A stretch of 64,000 nt of DNA from an uncultured Flavobacteriales bacterium (GTDB lineage: Bacteria; Bacteroidota; Bacteroidia; Flavobacteriales_D; Crocinitomicaceae). Position numbers and translations under genes: made by a program. Each line of letters opens with the position of its first letter. The stretch's first letter is position 1. Location of the stretch: contig CALEIK010000005.1 of assembly GCA_937876195.1 (NCBI GenBank), positions 10,212 through 74,211 on the forward strand. The letters are read 5' to 3'. Of the stretch, positions 17,768 to 26,278 are shown piece by piece. The notes under the pieces were generated by a model. It ran no database searches. It worked only from the letters and a program-made list of their open reading frames with translations, and had not been told where the DNA came from.

Positions 17768-18727
17768 TTAATCTGTATCCATAGTTTCTGCCATAAGTTT
17801 TTTAGCCAATTTTTGACTAAAGACCTCAGCTCCTTGTTTGTTTAGGTGTGTGGCATTGTAAAAGAGTTGTTTATTTAGACAAATTTCATCGTTCGAGTAA
17901 TCATAGAATTTCAATTCATACTGTTTAGAAATTTCCTTGTAGAAATCAATTAATTCATTTCTATTCGATACAGAGTTTTGTCCCTCTATGTATTCTGGAG
18001 TGTAGATTAGAATCAATTCTATTTCCAAGTCCTTACATTCTTGAATGAACCTTTGAAATAAATCAACAGTTGATTCATCTATTTCAATTGTATAGATTTC
18101 CTTTTTTGCTTTGAAGTTTTCAAAATCTGAGTTCCATTGTATATCCATTCCAAGAAACCCATGATTTCTATACTTTTTAGGTGAGTTAGGTTTTAGTAAC
18201 ATTTTTAAACTTGTGCTCAGTGCGGACCTTTTTCCAGCATATCTTAAAAGGGGGATATAGTAATCAGCTGTATTAAATCCGATGTATGAGCTAGTATACT
18301 TTTTAATAGGCTCATTCCAAAGCATATATGGGAGGAATTGATCTGATTGATATAAGTCCGATCTTTTTTGTAGACTGAATAAATCGACTGAAAGAATTAT
18401 TTGAGTCGGCTTATTGTTGTATTTAATCAACTCCAAGTGTCTCAAATACTGTATCCAAAAGTTGTGTCCATCTATACCAAAATTATAAACGCTTTTAGAC
18501 AATGAGTCACTTAAAATTTGGGGGTTAATTTGTACCCAAGCTCTTGATGAGCCATATATTGCAATGTCACATTCAGCTTTTTTACTATATATATCATTCC
18601 AGACCTCATATTCACCAGGATATTGGTTTGATTGTCTAAGAGAATGTGAGATTATATAGTCTATTGGAAATGATAATACCAGTAAAGGGAGTAAAAAATA
18701 GAAAGTTCTTAGAATAAATAGTCTCAT
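17768..18727 (-). CDS. SGNH/GDSL-like membrane-anchored protein, partner of MBOAT acyltransferase
   Basis: A 319-residue protein with an N-terminal membrane anchor (LFILRTFYFLLPLLVLSFPI). It carries the block I motif AIYGSSRAW near residues 56-64 with the presumed nucleophile Ser, and a C-terminal ATHLNKQGAEVF with the catalytic His, the usual SGNH block V position. Immediately downstream (2 bp) of an AlgI-like MBOAT gene on the same strand, a pairing known from AlgI-AlgJ/AlgX, DltB-DltD and related systems in which the SGNH protein completes O-acyl transfer to an extracytoplasmic polymer. Acetylation of the locus polysaccharide is therefore the best inference. Low overall similarity to named members; the specific family is uncertain. 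Confidence 0.75.
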   Translation of the reverse strand: MRLFILRTFYFLLPLLVLSFPIDYIISHSLRQSNQYPGEYEVWNDIYSKKAECDIAIYGSSRAWVQINPQILSDSLSKSVYNFGIDGHNFWIQYLRHLELIKYNNKPTQIILSVDLFSLQKRSDLYQSDQFLPYMLWNEPIKKYTSSYIGFNTADYYIPLLRYAGKRSALSTSLKMLLKPNSPKKYRNHGFLGMDIQWNSDFENFKAKKEIYTIEIDESTVDLFQRFIQECKDLEIELILIYTPEYIEGQNSVSNRNELIDFYKEISKQYELKFYDYSNDEICLNKQLFYNATHLNKQGAEVFSQKLAKKLMAETMDTD

Positions 18728-18729
18728 AG

Positions 18730-20178
18730 CTAAAACTGAAAATAGATGAATTGTTGTTCCTTACTACCAAACCAAAATATTGCAACCACTATTGCATAGT
18801 ACATTGCAAACCTAAGAGGTCGCTTCCATCGCATTCCTAATCGTGAAATTCCGTACTGTCCTTCCCTCCCGTACCATTCAATTAGCACAAAAATTACGAT
18901 TAGCACCATTATCGACAAGGACGCATTCCATTCGGAAAAATTTGGAATTGTAAAAAGTGAAGGTGAAAACAATCGGGAAATATAGGAGAAAGCATGTTCA
19001 ATGTTATCTGCTCTGAAAAAAATCCATGCGAATACAGTTAATCCAAACGTAATAAGAATCAGCATTATCTCTTTAATGCTTGGCAGCAACTTGCCCTGTG
19101 CGACCACCTCAAGATTGTTTCTGTTGTTGCTAGTTAAAAGTAGGGGCAAGAAATAGATGGCATTCAATGTTCCCCAGACCACAAATGTCCAGTTCGCACC
19201 GTGCCAAAAGCCACTCACAATAAATATGAGAAAGGTGTTTCGCACTTTCATCCATGTACCACCTCTACTTCCTCCCAAAGGAATGTACAGATAATCTCTG
19301 AACCAAGTAGAAAGCGAAATGTGCCAGCGTCTCCAGAATTCTGCTATATCTCTCGAAAAATAAGGGAAAGCAAAATTTTGTTTCAAATCAAAACCGAAAA
19401 GGCGAGATGTCCCGATGGCTATATCCGAATAACCAGAAAAATCCCCATAAATTTGAAATGTAAAAAACACTGCACCCAGTGCCAGTGTACTTCCTGAAAG
19501 ATCAGCTGAATTGCTAAAAATATAGTTTGCATATTCCGCACAATTATCAGCGATTACCATTTTCTTGAATAAGCCCCACAGAATCTGGCGCATCCCGTCA
19601 ACAGCCTTTGTATAGTCGAATGTTCGGTGTTTGTAGAATTGCGGTAACAGGTGTGTGGCTCGTTCAATCGGTCCTGCTACGAGCTGCGGAAAAAAGCTGA
19701 CAAATGCGGTAAATGCAATAAAATCCTTGGTTGGTTCCAGATTTTTTCTGTAGACATCTATTGTATAACTCAATGTCTGAAAGGTGTAAAAGCTAATTCC
19801 AACGGGTAAAATGATGTCCAGCGAGTTTGCACTGATTTCTGCACCGAAAAAAGAAAATGCGTTGACGAAGTTATCAATAAAGAAATTGAAGTATTTGAAG
19901 AATCCTAGAAACCCGAGATTGACAGCTATGCTTGTCCAAAGGAGAAATTTCCTCTTTCTACTATCCTCGGTTTCTTTAAGTCGAATCCCAACAGCATAGT
20001 CAACTAGTGTGCTGAATAGAATCAATGCTAAAAAACGCCAATCCCACCAGCCGTAAAAAACATAGCTCGCCACTACGATTAGTAGGTTTTGCAGTTTCAG
20101 ATTTCTATGCGTCACAAACCAATAGAGTAGAAACACTATCGGTACGAAAACAGCAAAATCTATCGAGTTGAAAAGCAT
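18730..20178 (-). CDS. MBOAT family O-acyltransferase (AlgI-like)
   Basis: A 482-residue polytopic membrane protein, the typical length of AlgI/PatA-type MBOAT enzymes. It starts MLFNSIDFAVFVPIVFLLYW, has FPYFSRDIAEFWRRWHISLS at about 270-289 followed by WFRDYLYIPLGGSRGG, and the invariant MBOAT histidine in VSGFWHGANWTFVVWG (His about 326). Family role: transfers acetyl (or other acyl) groups across the membrane to a secreted glycan. First gene of a two-gene minus-strand unit with the SGNH protein. The pair is transcribed against the rest of the polysaccharide locus, so it may be separately acquired or regulated. Confidence 0.92.
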   Translation of the reverse strand: MLFNSIDFAVFVPIVFLLYWFVTHRNLKLQNLLIVVASYVFYGWWDWRFLALILFSTLVDYAVGIRLKETEDSRKRKFLLWTSIAVNLGFLGFFKYFNFFIDNFVNAFSFFGAEISANSLDIILPVGISFYTFQTLSYTIDVYRKNLEPTKDFIAFTAFVSFFPQLVAGPIERATHLLPQFYKHRTFDYTKAVDGMRQILWGLFKKMVIADNCAEYANYIFSNSADLSGSTLALGAVFFTFQIYGDFSGYSDIAIGTSRLFGFDLKQNFAFPYFSRDIAEFWRRWHISLSTWFRDYLYIPLGGSRGGTWMKVRNTFLIFIVSGFWHGANWTFVVWGTLNAIYFLPLLLTSNNRNNLEVVAQGKLLPSIKEIMLILITFGLTVFAWIFFRADNIEHAFSYISRLFSPSLFTIPNFSEWNASLSIMVLIVIFVLIEWYGREGQYGISRLGMRWKRPLRFAMYYAIVVAIFWFGSKEQQFIYFQF

Positions 20179-20209
20179 CGGTTAAATCTACTACTTAAAT
20201 TTATCTCTG

Positions 20210-20243
20210 TTTGTATCTGCACTCAAATTTTTTCATAACTTTG
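20210..20243 (+). promoter_or_regulatory. Candidate promoter of the second polysaccharide gene block
   Basis: TTTG at 20210-20213, a 22-bp spacer and TAACTTTG at 20236-20243 match the Bacteroidota -33/-7 consensus well. The downstream gene starts at 20357, so the transcript would have a leader of roughly 100 nt. It lies in the divergent gap between the MBOAT gene and the pyruvyltransferase-like gene. Confidence 0.5.
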
Positions 20244-20356
20244 ATAAATGCCCAGCCCTCCCCAGTTAATTAACTGATTAATAGGGCGATATGGTTTTTT
20301 TTTAATTCATTAAACACTTTAATTTCTATTTGTGTGAGAGGAAAAGAGAATATTTC

Positions 20357-21259
20357 ATGAAGTTACATTACTACAAAGGAACTAATTTTGGAGATATGCT
20401 CAACCCAATTGTATGGGAGCATTTTTTGCCAAACTTTTTTGATGAGAATTCAGACACTATTTTCCTTGGTTTTGGAAGTATTTTGGGTTTTGAATTGCCC
20501 AAAGAATCAAAAAAAATAGTTTTTTCAACGGGAATTGCTGTAGATGAAACCTTCCATTATTATGGAAGTATTCCTACAATTGATAAACAGTGGGATTTTA
20601 AATGCGTAAGAGGTCCGTTAACGGCTAAAACGCTGAATATACCAAAAGAACTTGCCGTTGTAGATGGTGCTGTACTAGTCAAGGATATTTTTCCTGAGAA
20701 AGTACAGAAACGTTATGATGTTTCTTATATGCCACACGTTGGTAGTTTAGAATTCTACGACATTGAAGATCTTTGCAATTCGATGGGAATAAAATTTCTT
20801 GACCCAAGGGGAAACTGTGTGGACGTAATTAGAGAAATAAAAGAATCCAAACTGGTATTGGCTGAGGCAATGCATGGCGCAATTGTCGCCGATGCTCTTG
20901 GAACCCCTTGGATACCAATGAAAATGTATAGACATATTAACACGTTTAAATGGAGTGATTGGTTTGCTTCCATGAATTTAGATCATGTGCAGTTTGAATT
21001 CGTGAAAGAGTTGTATAGCATTGATTATCTAAAGAAAATCATTCAAAACAAGCTCCCAATAAAAAATGCAATAGTCGTAACCACAATTGCACGCATGTAC
21101 TTTTTCTATCAAAAAATAACTGTGATGGCTCGTATAAAAAGAAGTTTTAGAAAGATTGCCAAATCACATGGATTCTTATCCGAACGCTCACTCTTAGATG
21201 AAAAAATTCAAATCTTGAAGGAAAAAATTGCATCTTTAAAATCGGAATACGGCAGGTAA
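20357..21259 (+). CDS. Polysaccharide pyruvyl transferase family protein
   Basis: A 300-residue protein of the PS_pyruv_trans family. It begins KLHYYKGTNFGDMLNPIVWE (NFGD is the family's N-terminal signature), contains CVRGPLTAKTL near residues 93-103 and AEAMHGAIVADALGTPWIPM at about 170-189, which holds the conserved His/Gly of the fold. Such enzymes add pyruvate ketals to sugars, though many members in glycan loci are unverified. The ATG at 20357 is preferred to an upstream TTG because it begins at the conserved block. The last 40 residues look coiled-coil. The next gene starts directly after the stop. Confidence 0.8.
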   Translation: MKLHYYKGTNFGDMLNPIVWEHFLPNFFDENSDTIFLGFGSILGFELPKESKKIVFSTGIAVDETFHYYGSIPTIDKQWDFKCVRGPLTAKTLNIPKELAVVDGAVLVKDIFPEKVQKRYDVSYMPHVGSLEFYDIEDLCNSMGIKFLDPRGNCVDVIREIKESKLVLAEAMHGAIVADALGTPWIPMKMYRHINTFKWSDWFASMNLDHVQFEFVKELYSIDYLKKIIQNKLPIKNAIVVTTIARMYFFYQKITVMARIKRSFRKIAKSHGFLSERSLLDEKIQILKEKIASLKSEYGR

Positions 21260-22381
21260 GTGCTAAAAATTATGAAGAATAGGATTATAGCTTACACGTG
21301 TGATGGTTATCCAGAAAGAAGGAACTTTCTAAACCTACCGTTTGATGGTGTTTTATTTAAAAGAAAGTTAGACTTTTATACTTTAATCCGAAAGATCAAT
21401 AACTACAAGGGGGCACTGGATTGGTATACTCAATTTACACACAAGCCAATAAAGTTTCTTGAGTTCAATATCAAAGGTTACCATTTTTTTAATACGATAA
21501 GTGTAGGAAGCAAACCATACATTGTCACTTTTGAAACGAGAATTCCAAGATGGACAGAGCGGATTGATGAGGGCTTGAATATTTTGAATAGAAGAAATTG
21601 TATTGCTATGGTTGCAATAAGCGATAGGGCTTATGGACTTCAACATGATTTTATTGTTGGTCACTTTCTGAATCCTGAAGGAATGTTGAAAAAGCTCATA
21701 AAAATTCCCCCGGCTCAAGATGTTTTGCTTGATTCAAAGAATCTAGATACCAGTTGTACGGTGAAGTTCATATTTGTTGGGAATTTGTTTTTCTTGAAGG
21801 GAGGGTACGAATTAATTTTAGGAATTGATGCTTTGATAAAAGCTGGAAGAAATGTTGAGTTAACCATCGTATCAACATTGGAAGTGGATGATTGGTGCAC
21901 GAACAGTAACGAGACTCATGTGAAAGAGGTAAAGAATATTGTTGAACGCCATTCAGCTAGTATTCAGGTTCTATCTTCCCTTTCCAACGATGACGTACTT
22001 GAAATGTTCAAGTCGCACCATGTTGCATTGTTACCTTCGTTTGCCGATACTTATGGCTATTCGGTATTGGAAGCAATGGCATGTATGTGTCCAGTAATAA
22101 CAACGAATGTTGGAGCGCTCACCGAAATTAATAGCAACGAGCGAGGATGGATTATAGATTTACCACTCAACGAGTACGGAAGCGCCATCCTTCCAAGGGA
22201 TTCTTCTAGCCACTTTTTCTCTGAAAAGTTGTATCACGGACTAAAAAGGGTTCTTTTAGAAATCGTTGATGATCCAAGTACAATTAATAATAAGGCCATA
22301 AAAGCAAGGGACTATATTCGAAGTAACCACTCCCCTGATAGCATTGCGAAAAAGTACGCGGAATTATATGACAAATTTTAA
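21260..22381 (+). CDS. Glycosyltransferase family 4 (GT-B fold)
   Basis: A 373-residue GT-B glycosyltransferase. The C-terminal Glycos_transf_1 domain shows FIFVGNLFFLKGGYELILGI at about residues 170-189, HHVALLPSFADTYGYSVLEA near 252-271 and then MCPVITTNVGALTEI, which is the E-x7-E donor-binding region. A GTG at 21260 directly abuts the previous stop; an ATG at 21272 four codons later is an equally good start. It overlaps the next gene by 14 bp. Donor and acceptor sugars are not predictable. Confidence 0.85.
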   Translation: MLKIMKNRIIAYTCDGYPERRNFLNLPFDGVLFKRKLDFYTLIRKINNYKGALDWYTQFTHKPIKFLEFNIKGYHFFNTISVGSKPYIVTFETRIPRWTERIDEGLNILNRRNCIAMVAISDRAYGLQHDFIVGHFLNPEGMLKKLIKIPPAQDVLLDSKNLDTSCTVKFIFVGNLFFLKGGYELILGIDALIKAGRNVELTIVSTLEVDDWCTNSNETHVKEVKNIVERHSASIQVLSSLSNDDVLEMFKSHHVALLPSFADTYGYSVLEAMACMCPVITTNVGALTEINSNERGWIIDLPLNEYGSAILPRDSSSHFFSEKLYHGLKRVLLEIVDDPSTINNKAIKARDYIRSNHSPDSIAKKYAELYDKF

Positions 22382-23339
22382 CAAGTCGTTAATTTGCATT
22401 ACCACATGCAACAGGTTGAGTCTTTTCAAAAGATTCATATGGAACTATTTGGTTTTTATCGAAGACAGGGATGATTTCTTTCTAACCGTATCACTGGACG
22501 GAACCGATCAAGCGTATATCGACTTCTGCGCAACATATAGAATCCCAATCGTATATTCGGATGAACGTGAAGGAGTTGGTTTATCTAAGAATAGGGTGCT
22601 TGAAGCATATCCTGATTATAATTACTATTTTTTTATTGAAGATGACGTTGAACTTTTAAATGAGGAAGTTTTTCAGCAGTGTCTCGACGTAATGGCTAGT
22701 GCTGGTTTGGAGCATTTATGTGGCAACCTGAATCATGCCAAAGTAGAAGTTAAAAAGATAGACAACTTTGTGCTTGACTGCAGTTGGTTTGGCGGTGGGT
22801 ATTTTGCCGTTTACTCCAAAACTGGACTTGAAAAAGTCGGTGGGTGGAACACAATTTTCGCACAATATAAGCGCTTCGGGCATACGGAACATAGTTACAG
22901 GTTCTTCCATTCACAGATTCAGGAGTACCCTTTCATTTTCCCTAGGGTGTGTAATAAATACATACTTGTACATTCACCACCTTCTGTGACAACAAATTCA
23001 GTATTTGAAACCAATAATAATGACTTATTTGTCGAAGAGCAGTTACTGATTGACAATGAAACAAAGTATGTTGCTTTAGAAACACTTTCTCACTTTCAAA
23101 CCGTCAACTACAGTGAAAAGCCAATCATTCCATATAGTGCTAACAGGAATAGCAAGAGGTATCCTTTACTAAAAGGGTTGGAACGACGGGTTGCACTTGC
23201 CGAGCATTACGGAAATAGAATACAGAATGCGTCGAACATACTGAATAAATTGGTGTTCATAGCTAAATCTTTCTATTTTTATCCGACAAACACTGCACTT
23301 AAACATTATATAAAAACGACACTCTTTGGTAAGCGATAG
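22368..23339 (+). CDS. Glycosyltransferase, GT-A fold (family 2-like)
   Basis: A 323-residue protein with a family-2-like N-terminus: LICITTCNRLSLFKRFIWNY at about 8-27, a donor region FFLTVSLDGTDQAY, the acidic YYFFIEDDVELLNEE near 90-104 (the DXD equivalent) and SWFGGGYFAVYSKTGLEKVGGW around 137-158. The C-terminal 120 residues are unassigned. The ATG at 22368 lies inside the preceding gene and fits the family N-terminus better than the TTG eight codons upstream. Overlap with both neighbours (14 bp each) implies a continuous operon. Confidence 0.75.
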   Translation: MTNFNKSLICITTCNRLSLFKRFIWNYLVFIEDRDDFFLTVSLDGTDQAYIDFCATYRIPIVYSDEREGVGLSKNRVLEAYPDYNYYFFIEDDVELLNEEVFQQCLDVMASAGLEHLCGNLNHAKVEVKKIDNFVLDCSWFGGGYFAVYSKTGLEKVGGWNTIFAQYKRFGHTEHSYRFFHSQIQEYPFIFPRVCNKYILVHSPPSVTTNSVFETNNNDLFVEEQLLIDNETKYVALETLSHFQTVNYSEKPIIPYSANRNSKRYPLLKGLERRVALAEHYGNRIQNASNILNKLVFIAKSFYFYPTNTALKHYIKTTLFGKR

Positions 23340-24321
23340 ACATACTGCACTAGTAACCGTTTTAATGCCCTGCTACAATGCTCTACCTTATTTGCATGAA
23401 GCATTGAACTCTATTATCGATCAGACTTATCAAAATTTGGAAATTTTATGTATCAATGATGGATCCACTGATAGTACAGGAGTTGTTTTAAATGAGTACG
23501 CAGCTAAGGATTCTAGAATAAAAGTAATACACAATGAACAAAACATTAAGTTAATTGGCACTTTAAATAAGGGCATACAATTGGCAAAAGGAGAATTTAT
23601 TGCTAGAATGGATTCAGACGACATTAGTGTTAAGAATAGGATAGAAAAATTATTGGATTTCTTAAAAAGTACAAATAGTGATGTTGTATCGTGCAATTTT
23701 GACGTAATCAATGAAAAGTCGAAAAAAATTAAAGCCAATTTATTAAGGGCATATTCTCATCAAGAAATATTGTCTAGTTCTTTTTTATTTACACCAATTT
23801 TACATGCTGGTTTACTAGCAAAGAGGGATGTTTTTCTTCAGTTTTCTTACTCATACGAATCTAGTAGTCTACACGTAGAAGATTATGAATTGTGGTGCAG
23901 AATGCTTAGAAATGGAGTGAAATTTCAAAATTCAAGTGAGGTGTTATATTATGTTCGAATGAACCAAGAAAGTGTATCCCATCAATATGAGTCAGTTCAA
24001 AAGGAAAATTTTGCTACTTGCGCATTAAACCATTACAATGAGGCGTTTAACAAGAAACTGTCTTATGATGAATATTGTATAGTAGCAAATCGTTTCGAAA
24101 AAATAACGCATACTCAACTTAAAAATGCATTTTCAATAATTGAAGGAATTGAAAACATCAGTATAAAAATTGTCAAAACACAAAAACTAGATGTTTTAAT
24201 TAATGCTATAAGAATAGTAAAGGGAAAAGAAAAATTTTATTACTATTTTCAATTAGCCAAGTTGTTATTAACATCCTTAAACAATTATTTTATTGTAAAG
24301 TACATTAGGACTAAATTCTAA
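23326..24321 (+). CDS. Glycosyltransferase family 2
   Basis: A 331-residue GT-A glycosyltransferase with TVLMPCYNALPYLHEALNSI (about 11-30), LEILCINDGSTDSTGVVL (the DGSTD nucleotide-sugar site, about 38-55) and GEFIARMDSDDISVKNRIEK (the DSD metal site, about 89-108). EDYELWCRMLRNG near 188-200 is the usual acceptor-side ED motif. The start is a TTG at 23326; no better codon is near. The gene is noticeably more A/T-rich than the 5' part of the locus, as are the next two genes, which suggests a different origin for this segment. Confidence 0.88.
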   Translation: MVSDRHTALVTVLMPCYNALPYLHEALNSIIDQTYQNLEILCINDGSTDSTGVVLNEYAAKDSRIKVIHNEQNIKLIGTLNKGIQLAKGEFIARMDSDDISVKNRIEKLLDFLKSTNSDVVSCNFDVINEKSKKIKANLLRAYSHQEILSSSFLFTPILHAGLLAKRDVFLQFSYSYESSSLHVEDYELWCRMLRNGVKFQNSSEVLYYVRMNQESVSHQYESVQKENFATCALNHYNEAFNKKLSYDEYCIVANRFEKITHTQLKNAFSIIEGIENISIKIVKTQKLDVLINAIRIVKGKEKFYYYFQLAKLLLTSLNNYFIVKYIRTKF

Positions 24322-24342
24322 CATTTTTGTCTCGAAAATATT

Positions 24343-25266
24343 ATGAAAATATACAATTATCTTTTTCATCGAGTACATCCTCAAAGAGACTCTCTGTGGG
24401 ATCCAATGAACCCTAAATTGTTTAAGAAGTGTATTAAACATATCCAAAACAAAAATGATATCGTTCTAATTGAAGATTATATCATGCATCCTGAGAATTA
24501 CAAAGGGCAAAAAATAGCTACCGTAATGTTTGATGATGGATATAAAGATAATATTGAATATGCTGTACCAATTCTAGATGAAGCAAAAGTAAAAGCATCA
24601 TTTTACATTGTTACAGATTCCATAGACAACAATAAGCCAACATGGACTCATATTCTAGAGCACCTATTTCAAAACACGAGTAAAAGCAAATTGGAACTAG
24701 ATTTCTCTTTTTTACCTAACAATTTGAGAAGTGGTCAATTTTCATCGAATAATAACCGCTTAGAATTTGCAAAAAAACTAATACCATTTTTAAAAACAAT
24801 TAACCATGAAGATCGAGAAGATGTTCTCAGTTCAATTCAAAATTGTTTTAACGATGTCGAACTTCCAAAAATAATGATGAATTGGGATGATATTCGTTCA
24901 TTAAAGGATAACGGGCATTATATTGGTTCTCATACTGTTAATCATCCAATGCTTGGAACAATGAATAATCTTGAAAAACAAAAGTATGAATTAGAACAAT
25001 CTGCAAAGCGAATTAAAGAAGAATTAGGATATTTTCCAAAAACAATATCATACCCAGTTGGTAGTTACAATGAAACCACAATTAAACTTTCGAAGGAAAC
25101 TGGCTACGAGATAGGATTAGCGGTAAAGCAGTCTGTATATCATCCAGAAAAGGATGCTGTATTTGAAATACCGAGAATTGAACTGTACAATGAATCGTGG
25201 TGGAAAACAAAAATGAGGATTTCAAACTCGTTAGAAGAACTAAAAAAGGCAATAAGGTACAGATGA
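24343..25266 (+). CDS. Polysaccharide deacetylase (NodB domain)
   Basis: A 307-residue NodB-domain protein. Metal/catalytic motif 1 is VMFDDGYKDN (Asp64-Asp65), motif 2 SHTVNHPMLG (His197, His201), and motif 3 SYPVGSYNE is visible at about residues 231-239. Family role: metal-dependent removal of N- or O-acetyl groups from glycans. No signal peptide is visible, so it may act in the cytoplasm on lipid-linked or nucleotide-linked sugars. It overlaps the next formyltransferase gene by ATGA. Removal of an acetyl group followed by formylation of the freed amine would be one logical pairing; this is inference. Confidence 0.85.
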   Translation: MKIYNYLFHRVHPQRDSLWDPMNPKLFKKCIKHIQNKNDIVLIEDYIMHPENYKGQKIATVMFDDGYKDNIEYAVPILDEAKVKASFYIVTDSIDNNKPTWTHILEHLFQNTSKSKLELDFSFLPNNLRSGQFSSNNNRLEFAKKLIPFLKTINHEDREDVLSSIQNCFNDVELPKIMMNWDDIRSLKDNGHYIGSHTVNHPMLGTMNNLEKQKYELEQSAKRIKEELGYFPKTISYPVGSYNETTIKLSKETGYEIGLAVKQSVYHPEKDAVFEIPRIELYNESWWKTKMRISNSLEELKKAIRYR

Positions 25267-26075
25267 AAATTATACTGTGGATTGGTAATGAACCGAATCA
25301 AATAGCGCTAGCAAATAAAGTTTGCAATGAACTAAGCGTAATCGGTATGGTATTGGAAACAAAGCAAATTTCCAAAAGAAAAGCAATTAATTTAAAGCAA
25401 TTAATTGATCGTGTAGTTTCAAAAGTATTATTTGATAAAAGTTCAAAAACTTGGAAGAAGCTAATGCTAGAATATAAAGAACAATTTCCAGCACTTCCAA
25501 ATTTGCCTCATATTGTAGTAAATTCAATCAATGATCCTGAGACACTTACTTTCACTGAAAGCCTATCTCCTGACATAGTTATGGTTTCAGGGACTTTTCT
25601 TATTCGCAAACCAATAATAGAAATTAAACTACCTGTCGGCATATTGAATTTACACACAGGTCTTTCTCCCTATATTAAAGGAGGACCGAATTGCACAAAC
25701 TGGTGTATTGCTAGCAACCAAGTGCATCTTATTGGTAATTCCATCATGTGGTTAGATGAAGGTATTGACAGTGGTAATTTAATTGCAACGGAAACTACAA
25801 CTTTTACTGGTCAAGAAAGTTTTTATGAAGTACATCGAAAAGTGATGAACCATGCCCATCAATTATATATTGATGCAGTAAAGGCGATAATTAATGGTAA
25901 AAGAAATTCTGTAAAACAATCTAGTATTACTTCGGGGAGAATCTACTATAGTAAAGATTGGAATAGTATTCAAAAATATCAGTTGCAACGTAATTTCAAG
26001 AAGTTTTCTGCGGTTGTAAATTCGAAGAAATACAAAGCGTTGCAAAGTAAACTTACCCTAGTTGATTTAAATTAA
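25263..26075 (+). CDS. Formyltransferase-family protein (candidate sugar N-formyltransferase)
   Basis: A 270-residue protein with a Formyl_trans_N domain. The catalytic triad of the family is present: Asn129 and His131 in ILNLHTGLSPYIKGG, and Asp169 in LDEGIDSGNLI. It is shorter than methionyl-tRNA formyltransferase (about 310) and lacks that enzyme's C-terminal domain; length and context fit enzymes that N-formylate amino sugars with 10-formyl-tetrahydrofolate. The ATG at 25263 overlaps the previous stop (ATGA), so translation is probably coupled; an in-frame ATG upstream would overlap the deacetylase more deeply and is less likely. Last gene of the polysaccharide block. Confidence 0.8.
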   Translation: MKIILWIGNEPNQIALANKVCNELSVIGMVLETKQISKRKAINLKQLIDRVVSKVLFDKSSKTWKKLMLEYKEQFPALPNLPHIVVNSINDPETLTFTESLSPDIVMVSGTFLIRKPIIEIKLPVGILNLHTGLSPYIKGGPNCTNWCIASNQVHLIGNSIMWLDEGIDSGNLIATETTTFTGQESFYEVHRKVMNHAHQLYIDAVKAIINGKRNSVKQSSITSGRIYYSKDWNSIQKYQLQRNFKKFSAVVNSKKYKALQSKLTLVDLN

Positions 26076-26254
26076 AGGAATAAATTAAATTACCATTATA
26101 AGTTACTTCATTAAAGTCCTTTTTCTACATTTCCACTTGTAGCTCTCCCTTTTTAGTCAAGGGGATAATTTGAAGGGGTGGTTTGTGAAGTAGTGTTTGG
26201 AACCGCATTAATTCTCGCCTAACCCTCTCATTTTTAAATGTGATTTTGTTTCCC

Positions 26255-26262
26255 TACCTTTG
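26255..26262 (+). promoter_or_regulatory. Candidate -7 box of the SprB-repeat gene
   Basis: TACCTTTG matches TANNTTTG exactly and lies 16 bases upstream of the ATG at 26279. No convincing -33 TTG lies 17-23 bases before it. Confidence 0.5.
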
Positions 26263-26278
26263 AAATCCAACTAACACT

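Noticed and set aside
25197..25262. Longer N-terminus for the formyltransferase
   Set aside because: The extension lies wholly within the deacetylase gene, while the ATG at 25263 gives an ATGA overlap and the normal family N-terminus.
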